The translations under genes were made by a program, and so were the position numbers. DNA of 64,000 nt from positions 3,720,001 through 3,784,000 of the forward strand of contig OZ231126.1 of the NCBI GenBank assembly GCA_965153355.1, in the 5' to 3' direction. Positions 33,106 through 45,189 of this stretch are shown here, one piece after another (position 1 is the first letter of the stretch; every line of letters begins with the position of its first letter). The notes below the pieces were generated by a model that worked only from the letters and a program-made list of their open reading frames with translations, had not been told where the DNA came from and did not search any database. The stretch comes from Flaccisagitta enflata (lineage: Eukaryota; Chaetognatha; Sagittoidea; Aphragmophora).

Positions 33106-35475
33106 AAAAACAAAATCAGGACATGGCTCTTATTGTATGGGACCGAGTGGCCAAGGGGATACTGGAAGGAAGATGTACTTTCTGAAGCAACAGATTGGAT
33201 TGCAGTCCAACTCCTAACAAGGAGAAGAGAATATGACTGTTTGCTGGCGCCCATCAGTCGAGATGTCTTGAAAGGTTTCACCTATGCTTTTATATACGGA
33301 GAAATTCATCCTCCTCAACCTCCTTTGTCCATCCCCTTTGAGGCTGAAATTCTAGCAGACAGACCAACCGACCAAGCAAGGTGCAGAGTCGCGTGCAAGC
33401 GACTAAGAATGTTAGTCCCCTGATATCTGTCAGAGTGGGATTCAAATTAACTGTACTGGGGAGGATCGGTCATTCAGAACTATCATGATTTCTAGGGTTT
33501 TATGGAGTCTAAGGACTCAATGGGCTTGATTTGAATCACATTACATGAAAAAATTCGAACTCGAGTTATCCCTCATCTGAAAACATCTGTTTTCTCACCT
33601 CTTGGAAAGGTAACAGCATTTCAGCTGCTCTTGAGAAAAAGTTGATAAATTTTAGAATTTAGTCACTGACATAAATTTCTTGTACTGATGCTATTTCCCT
33701 GATTAGCTGCTTAAAAATTCTAAGCTATGCCATTGGTTGCCACGATTTTTCCCTATGTAACGTAAAATTTATGACTCTTAACAACATATGATGCACCAAC
33801 CAATGAGCGTTCATGACATGACCCAACAACCAATCACAGCTCAGCCTGAATGTGGCGCTAGTAGTCATGTTAGTTGGGCCACACTCAGGCTTGAGAACAA
33901 CCAGCCTCATAGAAAGTGAGGACCTAATGAATTGTATAAAACCTCTTAAGAAGGATCGCGAATACTAGCATTGGAGTGAATTCGACAATCAATAAACAGT
34001 GGAGAATAGAAAAAACATGCCAGCTTCTGTATGATCTTACTACCAGCCACGCAGTTCTCCCAATACTCAGCTGTCATGTTATTGAGGAATGGAGGCAGAG
34101 ATTGCTGGTGTTTAGAAATAAAACATAAGGACGATATCAGCAACAGACTCACACTTGGCCTTGAAAAAATCATATTTTTAGAATCAGATATATATAGTTG
34201 ACTATGAGAGAATCGTGAACCTTAATGTTTGGGGGATGGGATTTGGGTATTGCCGATGCTTAATGGCCCCCTATCTACCCCCCCCCCCTCAGGCCACCGA
34301 GGGGGGGGGTGTAGAGGGGAAAATTATTTTTGAAAAAAAAGTTCGTCTCAATCGATTCAGAATTTTCTAAAACATTTAAAAATCTTGTTTTCAAAAATTT
34401 GAAATTTTTATCAACTAATGACTTTTTTTTCATAAGTCCGTGTTTAAGTGGGGTGGCGACTAGCGGGTGTCCCCCTCCCCCCTGACTGGTCTCGCCTAAT
34501 AGAAAACTTCATGATGCACTCGCGTAAACTAGGATTTGCTAAAGTGAGTTTTCAGCCAAAATTTTATGAGAATCGCTTGAAAAATTCACGAGATATCCCT
34601 ATCGATGTGGGCCGATTCACCAAATCGACGATTTACGCGAAAATGTAGAAAAACCGTAGTTGTCCGAAATTCAAATATTCTCCCCTTTGAGCGGGAAAAC
34701 TCGAACAAATCTAGCCAAATTCATCTCGATTGCAAGCTACTAGTTTGGGCCAACAAGTGCAGGGTCATTGCTATCTAAGTTAACACTTTTCTGAAAAATA
34801 TATGTCAATTACGTTAAGTGTCCGCGGGTGGGACAATTAAATTGTAGAAAAACCGTAGTTGTCCGAAATTCAAGATTTTATCATAACTACTTCGTCTTTG
34901 AATTTTTAAGCGCGATTTTTGTTTTGGCTGTCTTCCATGTGAAATGGAAGCTTACCCGAACCCAAATTTGTCCGCCCTCTCACCCATAATGAGGATGAAA
35001 TTGATATTATTTGCCATATCCTTCAAATTTGTCCAAAATCAAGTCATTTTCCTTGTTCACTTTCAGGTGCTAAAAAAGTGCAAAATCAGATAGCCATTCT
35101 TTCCAGCGAGACATTATCAATCAAATATGACCAAAAGGACACAATGAATATCAATGGTCGCTAAAACAACACAATGGGGCTCAAAAAAATAAATACTTAA
35201 GTACTGTTACAATTTGTTACAGGAAAATAAAGAGCGTAAGCCTCCTTTGGTGGACACGTTTATTGGTTATAATAGAATATCTGCCTATTTTTACCGGCCT
35301 AATCTCAAGCAATTGTACCTCCCCGAGCATTTGATAGCAATGATACCGATTGCAAATCCCTCATGTACCGAAATTGCCCTGTCAGCCTTGCGTTGGTCTT
35401 AGTAATATGACATGTGAGCCTCATGCTGAAATCGTCCATAAGGCTAATTACGGTCTCCCTAACTGTACCAGCATT
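33106..35475. other. Intergenic, mostly unassigned
   Basis: Contains a family A fragment at about 33358-33410 (hairpin gtcgcgtgcaagcgac), a C/G-run block at 34270-34310, and a direct repeat of gtagaaaaaccgtagttgtc at about 34646 and 34845. No gene recognised. Short open frames at 33133, 34448 and 35214 have no family features. Confidence 0.5.
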
Positions 35476-36980
35476 GAGACTGGCCTCAAGGTTCCCTGCC
35501 TCAAGAGTCAAACTCCAGTCTTCAGACTCAAATTTCAGCCCCAACAGTCAAATCTCAGCCTCGAGGCTCAATTCTATCCTTGAGGCTCAAATTCCAGCCT
35601 CAGTTCTCACATCCCAGCCTCGAGGCTCACTATCTTGCCTAAAGGCTCAAATCATCACCTTGAGGCGCAAATCCCCACTTTGAGGCTCAAATCCAAACCT
35701 CGAGGCTCTATCACTTACCTATCACCCAGGCTCAAATACCCACCTCCAGGTTCAATCAAGGCTCAAATCCTCACCTTGAGGTTCAAATTTCTGCCACAAG
35801 GTTTAAATCCTTGCCTCAAGGCTCAAATTCCAACTCGAGGCTCAGTTCCTTGCTAACCATGGCGTCAATAATAATGGCCGCCATGTTTAATTTGCTGCTG
35901 TGAGTTCAATTTTTGGACTAGCTTCATAATTTTTGAGATGGTGATATCACTTTGAATTTCTGACTTGGCAAAAAAAACAGAATTTGATAAAGTTAATTTA
36001 TGTGTCCGCAGCATTAATTTTTGTGAACAGTATTCTAATATAAATTGATCAATAACTTTTTATAATGATTCTTTTTAGAACTTTAAAAAATGACTTTTTT
36101 TTCATCATTGCATTTGAATTTCTAAATGATGAAGCAAGTATAAATGACATTTGACCCAGCAAAAAAATCCGAACTCAAAAAACTTAAGTTTTGTGGTCAC
36201 AGTAATGATTTTGAAACAAGGGAGTAAAATCAGTTTTTGATGAAAATTTTTTATTAACTTTATTTTTTCACAGTGAGCTCATTTTTTCAACTAGTCCACA
36301 ATTTTCTAGGTGATAATGGTTCATCAAATTTCCAACTCAACAAATAAATCAGAACTTAAAAATGTTGACTTTTGCACTATTTTTTGTCGATTTTACTGAA
36401 AATGTGCAAAATTATATCTTAAACACCTGTCGTCCCACCTCTTTAATGAAATAAGTTATTTTTTTCATGTGTGTGATAGTTTTACAATTTATTGACCTGC
36501 TGGAAAAATTAGAACTCGAAAAAGTGCATTTTTGTGCCTGTGGCATGAGTTTTTGTAAAACATTACAATAGCCAAAAAAATGCAAAAAAAAAAAGTGATT
36601 CGGCAGTTCATATTTGGATGCCTTTCACAAAAATTGATGCCACGGGTACATTTGTAGACTTTTTTGAGTTCTGATTTTTTCTCTGAGCCAGAAATATCGA
36701 GTTTTATTACCACCAAAACAATTTTGAAGCTAGTCAAAAAATTGAACTCAGGGGAGGGGTTTGAATAGGCGGCCATTTTTATTGACGCCCTGGTTATGAA
36801 GCTTAAATATCTGCTGCAAGACTCAAATCCCAGCCACAAGACTTAAACTTAATCTCGAGGCTCAAATCCCTCCATCAAAGCTATAATTCCACCTTTGGTG
36901 CTTCAACCCAAGCCCCCATGCTCAAATTCAAGCCAATTAGAGGTCATTTGCCCTCTTCAGGGCCACTGCCCCCTCTTACT
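35476..36980. mobile_element. Decayed family C-like element with a nested MITE
   Basis: About 35480-35852 and 36797-36935 are degenerate ~20-bp units of the type 'gaggctcaaatcccagcctc', like the core of family C. Near 36945-36975 is a decayed end (tgccctcttcagggccactgccc). The core is split by the element at 35856-36794. Confidence 0.55.
35856..36794. mobile_element. TA-flanked foldback MITE, 939 bp
   Basis: Left end accatggcgtcaataataat and right end complementary (atttttattgacgccctggt), flanked by TA at 35854-35855 and 36795-36796. The arms are diverged inside but still share phrases such as gagttcaattttttgac and their complements. No coding capacity. Confidence 0.8.
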
Positions 36981-37059
36981 ACCAGATCCTAACTCAGGAG
37001 GCGTTTTTACTTCTGGTCACAGATCATAGCGTTTTTAACGGGCCACAGATCTCTACTCC

Positions 37060-37366
37060 TTGTTGTGTCAGTCCATCCATTTGTCTGTCACTCTGTTGGT
37101 CCATTTTACATTTTTAGTCACTCTCTATGCAACGGCAAAGCGATGCGAATTCTGCTGAAATTCTGATTTCTGAGCATTACGGCCCCTGCCTAGGCATACT
37201 ACAGCCCCGCTCACCTACAAACTGTCCCTGCCCACATTCCTTCCCCAGCCCACTTCCAGCGACCACTGTTTGGCTGTGTATCCAGCCTTGTTTGTTTAAT
37301 TGCGAGCCGTTTTCGCATTACTGCTCCTGCCCAATCGTCCACAACGAGTATCCGGCCCTGTTTTTG
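37060..37366 (+). mobile_element. Helentron-like family A, two degenerate copies
   Basis: gtcagtccatccatttgtctgtc microsatellite remnant, then ggcccctgccta..., gtgtatccagccttgttt, followed by a second end cattactgctcctgcccaat...gtatccggccctgttttt. Confidence 0.55.
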
Positions 37367-37436
37367 CAGGGGATGAATTCTTTGAATTCAAATTTGCGAT
37401 AAATGCGGAGTCCCATCTTTTGAACAAAGGCCGGAA

Positions 37437-37726
37437 GCCAATGTAGCGTGCGGGTTGGCAGGGGCAGTCATGAGAAGGCAATTAAAAACAAGGTCATTAG
37501 GCCTAAGTCGCGTGCGGCAGCATTTTCAAAAAAGGTTGGACAGACAGACAGACAAAAATTTTCAAAATGACCTTTGAATCAGCGGTCTTCATCTCTAGGT
37601 GTTCAGAAATGTAAAAACACGTGAAAAAATGCTTCTGTAACAACTTTGTGACAGATGGACAGACGGACTGACCAACCGATGGACCAAAAAGTGGCTCATA
37701 GAGTCGCGAAGCAAGCAACTAAAAAT
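37437..37726 (-). mobile_element. Helentron-like element, family A, diverged
   Basis: gcgtgcgggttggcaggggc, a gacagacagacagac run, ggacggactgaccaaccg, and the hairpin gagtcgcgaagcaagcaact at the right end. It may be two overlapping copies, because aaggtcattaggcctaagtcgcg restarts at about 37489. Confidence 0.6.
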
Positions 37727-37819
37727 ATATAAGTTATATACTAAAAGATAATGTCTGTTACCAACGCGGCACAAGTGTCAAATAGTTGTAAGGATGAAAA
37801 AGCTCAGGAGTACTAAGAA

Positions 37820-37968
37820 CAAGGCCGGATACACGACCAACACCAGCGGCGGACGGGTGGGCAGGGGCAGAAATGCGCATTTTCACTATTTCCAACTCGA
37901 TCACCACGGACCAACGGACGGACGGACGGAAAAAGCCTCTCATAGAGTTGCGTGTCCGCAACTAAAAA
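37820..37968 (-). mobile_element. Helentron-like element, family A
   Basis: aacaaggccggatacacgac, gggcaggggcagaaatgcg, ggacggacggacgga microsatellite, and the terminal hairpin gttgcgtgtccgcaacta. Very close to the copy at 31396. Confidence 0.75.
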
Positions 37969-38130
37969 CATTGCATAATCTCAAGCACTGCACTGGTTCC
38001 TCCGCGACAGAGGGTTCCGTCATGCAAAGGCTGCAAGATTTGTAAATTTAACTCAGTGTGTCATGTCTAACCGATCGAGCATCTTATACATGACAGAATC
38101 CAAGAATTTAAATTGCCGAATCAACGTAGT

Positions 38131-41100
38131 GCTTATCACAGAGAAATTCGCGATTTCTCTACATCGTGGCCGTCATTGTCTTTTTGTCTGTTGAACTAGT
38201 CGACCTAGGGGATATTTTCTCCTAACCTTTACTAGATGTCAGGCTATGGTTTGACACCAGGCCCGTTAACCTCAAGTCATTTTCAGCTGGCGTTGAGACT
38301 GGAATTATTGTTATGTGATATTTGTGATAAAATATCCTAACGCCGATCGTTCACTAGTTAAAAACACTTTACGTGCAAAGATTGTGCATTAAAGCTCAGA
38401 ATCCTTTCACCCTGTGGTGAGATGAGTGCAAACCAGTAGAAATCCCATTTTTCCCACTTTAAAAGGATACCACTGTAGCCCTACTAGGATATCCATTGAG
38501 ACGTCAAAATTCAAGCTGCTGACTGCTCAAACACTGTTCTTTCACCGAACCTAGTCAAATTTCTCAAATCTTGCCATTGACCCCTCCATTTAGACCTAGA
38601 AAGTTCACATATACTAACTGACAAACCTCAGACCGAGGCCAAAATCTTGCCTCACAACATTTGCAGGCCCCAAATTTTGTTTACACTACCAACAGAATGA
38701 GCACAGACAGCAATTCCATGAATTTAGAGGAATTCCACGCGGCTAAAGTAGAGCAATCTCATTTTATATCTTAAAATCGATAAAAATCAATGTTTTTTCA
38801 TACTACCAACGTCTCAGAAATGATGCTCTAGTCCATGTCCAAATCTGTTTTGGAGCGGGGTCATTTGTTTTTAAACCTCGAGAGGGAGTACCTAAGCCGT
38901 TTCAACATGATCTAAAATGTTGAGGGCAACGAATATAGGAAAAAGATCAATAAGAACTGAGAAGTAGGGAAAAGCCTTATTTTGAGGGTGGCTTTCACAC
39001 TTTAAACAGTTATGTGTAGTAAACTTTTTGTAAAAAAATGAAAAAAAATGTCATTTTTCATAATATTATTTCATTTTCTATCATAACCAAGCTTTAAATA
39101 TAAAAAAATACCTTTAAACAGCTCTTCTAAAAAAAATTTCATGTCACCTTGCCCCTTATATGAGTGCAAACCAGTAGAAATCCCATTTTTCCCACTTTAA
39201 AAGGATACCACTGTAGCCCTACTAGGATATCCATTGAGACGTCAAAATTCAAGCTGCTGACTGCTCAAACACTGTTCTTTCACTGAACCTAGTCAAATTT
39301 CTCAAATCTTGCCATTGACCCCTCCATTTAGACCTAGAAAGTTCACATATACTAACTGACAAACCTCAGACCGAGGCCAAAATCTTGCCTCACAACATTT
39401 GCAGGCCCCAAATTTTGTTTACACTACCAACAGAATGAGCACAGACAGCAATTCCATGAATTTAGAGGAATTCCACGCGGCTAAAGTAGAGCAATCTCAT
39501 TTTATATCTTAAAATCGATAAAAATCAATGTTTTTTCATACTACCGACGTCTCAGAAATGATGCTCTAGTCCATGTCCAAATCTGTTTTGGAGCGGGGTC
39601 ATTTGTTTTTAAACCTCGAGAGGGAGTACCTCAGCCGTTTCAACATGATCTAAAATGTTGAGGGCAACGAATATAGGAAAAAGATCAATAAGAACTGAGA
39701 AGTAGGGAAAAGCCTTATTTTGAGGGTGGCTTTCACACAGATGTGTTGTGATGTATAGGTTAGGACTTTTCTTTGATTGCTTAGGTGTTGGAGCACCCAC
39801 CGAAGATGTGTTGTGATTTTGAGGATTTTCATGAATTTAGCTAAAAAAGAGTGTAAGAGGGTAGGAACTTGTGTAATTTGACTGTTTCTTAGAAAAAATG
39901 ATGCTATTGGGAGTCTATGAAACAATCATTTCAGTAGTAGTCCAATAACTAGTGGAGATTTGAAGCTAAAATCAACTAAGTATGAAAAACACCCATAAGT
40001 AGGGTGGTTCACTCCTTAAAGGGAAAAGGTCATGAGTAATTTTTTTTCAAAAATTAGGTTTTTAAGGTAGGATATGATATTTTAGATTGCTCTGAATACT
40101 CCCAAGTGGTTTTCAAGTACTTTGATAAAAAAATTGAGTCAAAAAACATTAAAAACACGCAAAACGCAAGTATGCCACACAGAAAAACTTGCCGTTTTTA
40201 ATATTTTTGCTGATTTTTTTCAATATTTTTTGACTGAATATGGATTTGAATGCTGTTTTTAAGTTCACTAGGTCCTACTGGACAGGTAAATTCAATCAAA
40301 ATTTTTTTTTGTTTCGGGTCCATCTGTTTAAAGGGAAAAGGTCATGAGTAATTTTTTTTCAAAAATTAGGTTTTTAAGGTAGGATATGATATTTTAGATT
40401 GCTCTGAATACTCCCAAGTGGTTTTCAAGTACTTTGATAAAAAAATTGAGTCAAAAAACATTAAAAACACGCAAAACGCAAGTATGCCACACAGAAAAAC
40501 TTGCCGTTTTTAATATTTTTGCTGATTTTTTTTCAATATTTTTTGACTGAATATGGATTTGAATGCTGTTTTTAAGTTCACTAGGTCCTACTGGACAGGT
40601 AAATTCAATCAAAATTTTTTTTTGTTTTGGGTCCATCTGTTTAAAGAGTGCTTATCACAGAGAAATTCGCGATTTCTCTACATCGTGGCCGTCATTGTCT
40701 TTTTGTCTGTTGAACTGGTAGTCGACCTAGGGGATATTTTCTCCTAACCTTTACTAGATGTCAGGCTATGGTTTGACACCAGGCCCGTTAACCTCAAGTC
40801 ATTTTCAGCTGGCGTTGAGACTGGAATTATTGTTATGTGATATTTGTGATAAAATATCCTAACGCCGATCGTTCACTAGTTAAAAACACTTTACGTGCAA
40901 AGATTGTGCATTAAAGCTCAGAATCCTTTCACCCTGTGGTGAGATGTGTTGTGATGTATAGGTTAGGACTTTTCTTTGATTGCTTAGGCGTTGGAGCACC
41001 CACCGAAGATGTGTTGTGATTTTGAGGATTTTCATGAATTTAGCTAAAAAAGAGTGTAAGAGGGTAGGAACTTGTGTAATTTGACTGTTTCTTAGAAAAA

Positions 41101-42108
41101 ATGATGCTATTGGGAGTCTATGAAACAATCATTTCAGTAGTAGTCCAATAACTAGTGGAGATTTGAAGCTAAAATCAACTAAGTATGAAAAACACCCATA
41201 AGTAGGGTGGTTCACTCCTTAAAGGGAAAAGGTCATGAGTAATTTTTTTTCAAAAATTAGGTTTTTAAGGTAGGATATGATATTTTAGATTGCTCTGAAT
41301 ACTCCCAAGTGGTTTTCAAGTACTTTGATAAAAAATTGAGTCAAAAAACATTAAAAACACGCAAAACGCAAGTATGCCACACAGAAAAACTTGCCGTTTT
41401 TAATATTTTTGCTGATTTTTTTTCAATATTTTTTGACTGAATATGGATTTGAATGCTGTTTTTAAGTTCACTAGGTCCTACTGGACAGGTAAATTCAATC
41501 AAAATTTTTTTTTGTTTCGGGTCCATCTGTTTAAAGAGTGCTTATCACAGAGAAATTCGCGATTTCTCTACATCGTGGCCGTCATTGTCTTTTTGTCTGT
41601 TGAACTGGTAGTCGACCTAGGGGATATTTTCTCCTAACCTTTACTAGATGTCAGGCTATGGTTTGACACCAGGCCCGTTAACCTCAAGTCATTTTCAGCT
41701 GGCGTTGAGACTGGAATTATTGTTATGTGATATTTGTGATAAAATATCCTAACGCCGATCGTTCACTAGTTAAAAACACTTTACGTGCAAAGATTGTGCA
41801 TTAAAGCTCAGAATCCTTTCACCCTGTGGTGAGATGTGTTGTGATGTATAGGTTAGGACTTTTCTTTGATTGCTTAGGTGTTGGAGCACCCACCGAAGAT
41901 GTGTTGTGATTTTGAGGATTTTCATGAATTTAGCTAAAAAAGAGTGTAAGAGGGTAGGAACTTGTGTAATTTGACTGTTTCTTAGAAAAAATGATGCTAT
42001 TGGGAGTCTATGAAACAATCATTTCAGTAGTAGTCCAATAACTAGTGGAGATTTGAAGCTAAAATCAACTAAGTATGAAAAACACCCATAAGTAGGGTGG
42101 TTCACTCT
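38131..42108. repeat. Complex tandem duplication block (modules A, B, C, D)
   Basis: Module A ('gtgcttatcacagagaaatt' to 'caccctgtggtgagatg') at 38131, 40648 and 41538. D ('gagtgcaaaccagtagaaat') at 38422 and 39161. B ('gatgtgttgtgatgtatagg') at 39739, 40944 and 41833. C ('aaagggaaaaggtcatgagt') at 40018, 40332 and 41222. Order: A-D-spacer-D-B-C-C-A-B-C-A-B. The A-B-C period is 890 bp (40648 to 41538) with near identity. Recurrent 61- to 82-residue frames are carried by the modules and show no coding features. Confidence 0.9.
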
Positions 42109-42490
42109 TACACTGATTTAGGTTGAAAAAATCATAAACCAATTCCATAGAAACTCAAAACGGAAGCATTTTATAGATCAAAATAACATAAAATGACTAG
42201 AGATTGATTCATTGGAACATTCATTTCATTAAGTAAGTGATAAGAGCAACTTTTCTACAGCTGTCCGTACATTTTCTAGATAGTGAAAATGCTTTAGAAT
42301 AAGCCATTGCGCGACTTTCAAATCAATTGGGAACCATCGTTAGGGTGTCTTTGAAGTTTCTGTAGATACGTATGAGAGAGGAAATATGCATCATGAATAT
42401 ATAGAATGCAAACTTTGACCTCACCCTAAAAATGGTCCCTTGTCGAATTTAGAGTTCTGCAATGGCTCATTGGAAAGAATTTTTGTAAAG
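42109..42490. other. Intergenic, nothing recognised
   Basis: Unique sequence beyond the tandem block. A missing 3' exon of DNAJC5 could lie here or further left, but none is recognisable. Confidence 0.4.
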
Positions 42491-42690
42491 GAACAAGGCC
42501 ATCGCGTTACAAGTCGCGTGCGGTCTTGAAGACTAAAAGACCTAAAAACCAAAAGATAAAATTTAAATTTACTTAAATTTACTTAAAAAGACTTAAAAAG
42601 GCGTAAAACGACAAAAAAAGCAAAATGTGACAGACCGACCGACAGACGGACAGAGCGGGTCATAGAGTCGCGTGCACGCGACTAAAAATA
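42491..42690 (-). mobile_element. Helentron-like element, family A
   Basis: aacaaggccatcgcg, acaagtcgcgtgcgg, a short array of 'aaattacttaaa/gacttaaaa' units, gaccgaccgacagacggaca, and a perfect terminal hairpin gtcgcgtgcacgcgac followed by taaaaa. Confidence 0.75.
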
Positions 42691-42862
42691 TTTTTGCGGG
42701 GGGAAGATCAATTTCGGCATTTTTAGGCACTCTTACAAACGTAGTAGGTATTGGACACAAAAAGGGCGATCTGCGGTTTCACAAGAGTACAGAATTGTAA
42801 TTGACAGAATTAGACACATGTAGTAAAATCGCGCTCAACACAGATTATTTCAAAAGAGTTAC

Positions 42863-44009
42863 CTTATCATCCGCGTCGATGGGTTGTGACGTCACGACTT
42901 CCTCCACTTCGTCGTCGTTCAACTCTTCCGCCGATCTCTCGTCAGCTTCTTCTTCAAATCTGTCTGGCCTACAACGTCCGCAGCAAAAGTTGCAACAACA
43001 GCAGAAACCGCAGCAGCAGCAATAACAGCACGTCAGCACGCCGCAGAGGAAGAAGAGGAGAACGGCGAAGGGGTTCTGGAATCGGTAGTAATATCTGGCG
43101 GGGCCTTCGCCGTAAGTCTCCGCCATGTATATGCCCTCGCTGCCGTGTCGATCGTATATGTCACGTCTGAGATCAATTTAAGCCGATGGTGGGGGGGATG
43201 TACGAGGAAGCTGGCTAGAGGCTCAAGGAGACGTCACCATCTTGAGGGGGTTCACGAGTACTAGTTTATCACCCAAAATAACCCTTGTACTTATAACGGA
43301 AATACGCCGAGAATGCCGAGAATCATTAGATATTTATGTCAATACAGATGAACCACGCTCTAGCGAACCTGCTTCTTACGAATATCCGCCTATAGCAAAT
43401 GCCTTTTCTTTATCCCTTCAATCTGGTTTTTTCCTCCACTTTGTCAGTCTGTCCATCTGTTGGTCCAATGATCCGTTACAATTTATTTTTCTTTGGTTTT
43501 TGCAGTCTTTGGCCTCACTGCTCCTGCCCAAATAATTAAGTGACCTCAAATATGGCCCCTGCCCACCCTCACGCAACTGGAATAGCCATGTATTCAACCT
43601 TGTTTCCTCTTAACAATTACAGCATTCCACCCTTGACAGATGAAATTCTGTAGTCCCTTGAAATCCGTTGCAGCGGGATTTAACTGTAATTTGAACTGAA
43701 AATTAACAGTTGCTAAGCCTCAACAGCAAACCCATCAAGATATATATTATATAAGCCCTGCAGCGCCCTTTCCCTTCCCCGTACATCCCTAGTGGAAGTG
43801 AGTATATAATACGCTCGTCCTATTTCTCTGAATCTGTCTCCTGCCGTCGGGTCGTCGGGGTTTTTATCGGGATGATGCCTCAACGCCGCCTTTCGATAAG
43901 CTCGTCGGATTTCGTCGTGGGTGGCTTCTCGAGCGACGCCCAACAGCACGTACATCGACTCTCCGCTGGAGGACAACTTCCGGTCGCGCGGACCGGCGTT
44001 GGGATTCAT
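42863..44009 (-). CDS. DNAJC5: DNAJC5/cysteine-string protein, two exons found, 3' end missing
   Basis: Exon at 44009 to about 43785: ATG then LSSSGESMYVLLGV (human LSTSGESLYHVLGL) and a J domain with the HPD motif (HHPDKNPDDP). Exon 43166-42863: RDIYDRHGSEGIYMAETYGE, hydrophobic FAVLLFFLCGVL, then the cysteine string CCYCCCCGFCCCCNFCC and an acidic tail. It ends at a GTAACT donor (42862), so at least one further exon lies downstream and was not found. Family role: synaptic-vesicle co-chaperone of Hsc70 protecting SNAP-25, anchored by palmitoylation of the cysteine string. Oddity: after the ILTST sequence the only GT (exon end 43785) is out of phase with the next acceptor. An earlier GTATTA donor is in phase but drops about nine J-domain residues. 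A microexon or sequence error may be involved. Confidence 0.88.
43440..43608 (+). mobile_element. Helentron-like family A, 5'-truncated, in the DNAJC5 intron
   Basis: gtcagtctgtccatctgttggtcc, tttgcagtctttggcctcac, tgctcctgcccaaataat, ggcccctgcccaccctcacg, and attcaaccttgtttcc. The hairpin end is missing. Confidence 0.65.
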
Positions 44010-44948
44010 GTTGTTGTTGTTGTTGTTGTTGCGAAGGATGTTTTTTTAATGCGCAAGGTAAGTCGCACAACCTGTAATAGGGCCCAGGACGGCCCTTGCT
44101 AAAGTAATCACGATCACGACTACAATTTTCGGCAAACGGTCATCTCAGATATGGCCACTCTTTTAAGTTGCGTTTGTCACTCTGTGCTGCAGGCGCCTGC
44201 AGCCTACTGCAGTCTATTGCTCAAGCGATGAGACCGTTATTCCGATTCATATCTAATCTCATTTTTAGTATTGGTTCTCTTTCTCAACTTAATCTAGAGT
44301 CTGTTTTCCCGAATGGGCATAAATTTACGTCATTAGTTACGAACTTCTCTTAGGCCAAAGTCCCGACATTTTGTACATTCAACTATCTTACTATTGCCTC
44401 ACTCATAACCATACAAAGTATAGAATTAGCAATGTGAAAGTAAAATGATATCGCCGGTAAAATGTTCCAGATTATGTAAATTGGTAAATTTTCAAAATCA
44501 TAATTATGCAGCATTCAAAGTGCAACAATAAGAGAAGACTAAATCACGATCATCGAGACAACAGTTTCATATGTGCTTTATGCAGTTCAGCATCTTTGAA
44601 AGCAATGCCAAGTAAGGCAAAAACGGGGCTGGTGCTGATTGTTCAGAGCCATTCCTACTTCAATCTAGTTTTACAATCGACGTTGTCAGAACAACAACAA
44701 CAACACCCAATCGCCTTGAGTATTAGTCCGTTTTGGAATAACATTCCGTTAAGGACAAAAACACAGAACAGACAGCTTTCTTTTTTTTTTCTATTTTTCT
44801 TTTGTTTTTAGATGCGTGCTTGCAAACTGTTCGCATCTCCATACGAGTCACTGTTGGCTGGTCGGGCGGTCCATTGGTTAATCTGTCAAACTGAAATCTT
44901 TTGTTCATTCATATGATCATTCCTTCACAAATAATAACTCATATAAAT
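44010..44948. promoter_or_regulatory. Upstream region of DNAJC5, presumed promoter
   Basis: A (TTG)n run at 44010-44031 adjoins the start codon. On the minus strand it is (CAA)n in the 5' UTR. No TATA or other defined motif recognised. Short open frames lack family features. Confidence 0.3.
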
Positions 44949-45140
44949 TTTTAGTCGCCGACACGTGACTCTTTAAGCCACTTTTCAATCGGTCCATCGG
45001 TCGAGAACTAAGTCACTTTGAGGTTTTCTGCTCCTGCCCACCTGTCCGCGACTAATGCTGCCATATACACAACCTTGTTTTTTTCATAAAGGGTGCGTCG
45101 TTGGCCTACTTGGCCTTGTTAATGTTAAGACTTGGCCTTG
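44949..45140 (+). mobile_element. Helentron-like family A copy followed by a family B terminus
   Basis: 44949-45082: tttttagtcgccgacacgtgact hairpin, cggtccatcggtcg, tgctcctgcccacctgtccg, and acaaccttgttttt. 45088-45140: agggtgcgtcgttggcctacttggccttgtt, a family B right end, with 'aagacttggccttgttaatg' repeated once. Confidence 0.65.
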
Positions 45141-45189
45141 TTAATGTTAAGATTTTTAACCTAGTTTCAAAACCATGCGTAGAAATATG

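Noticed and set aside
40451-41637. Recurrent 61- and 64-residue frames as a possible repeated small gene
   Set aside because: They recur only because the modules are tandemly duplicated, and both strands are open. No coding signature.
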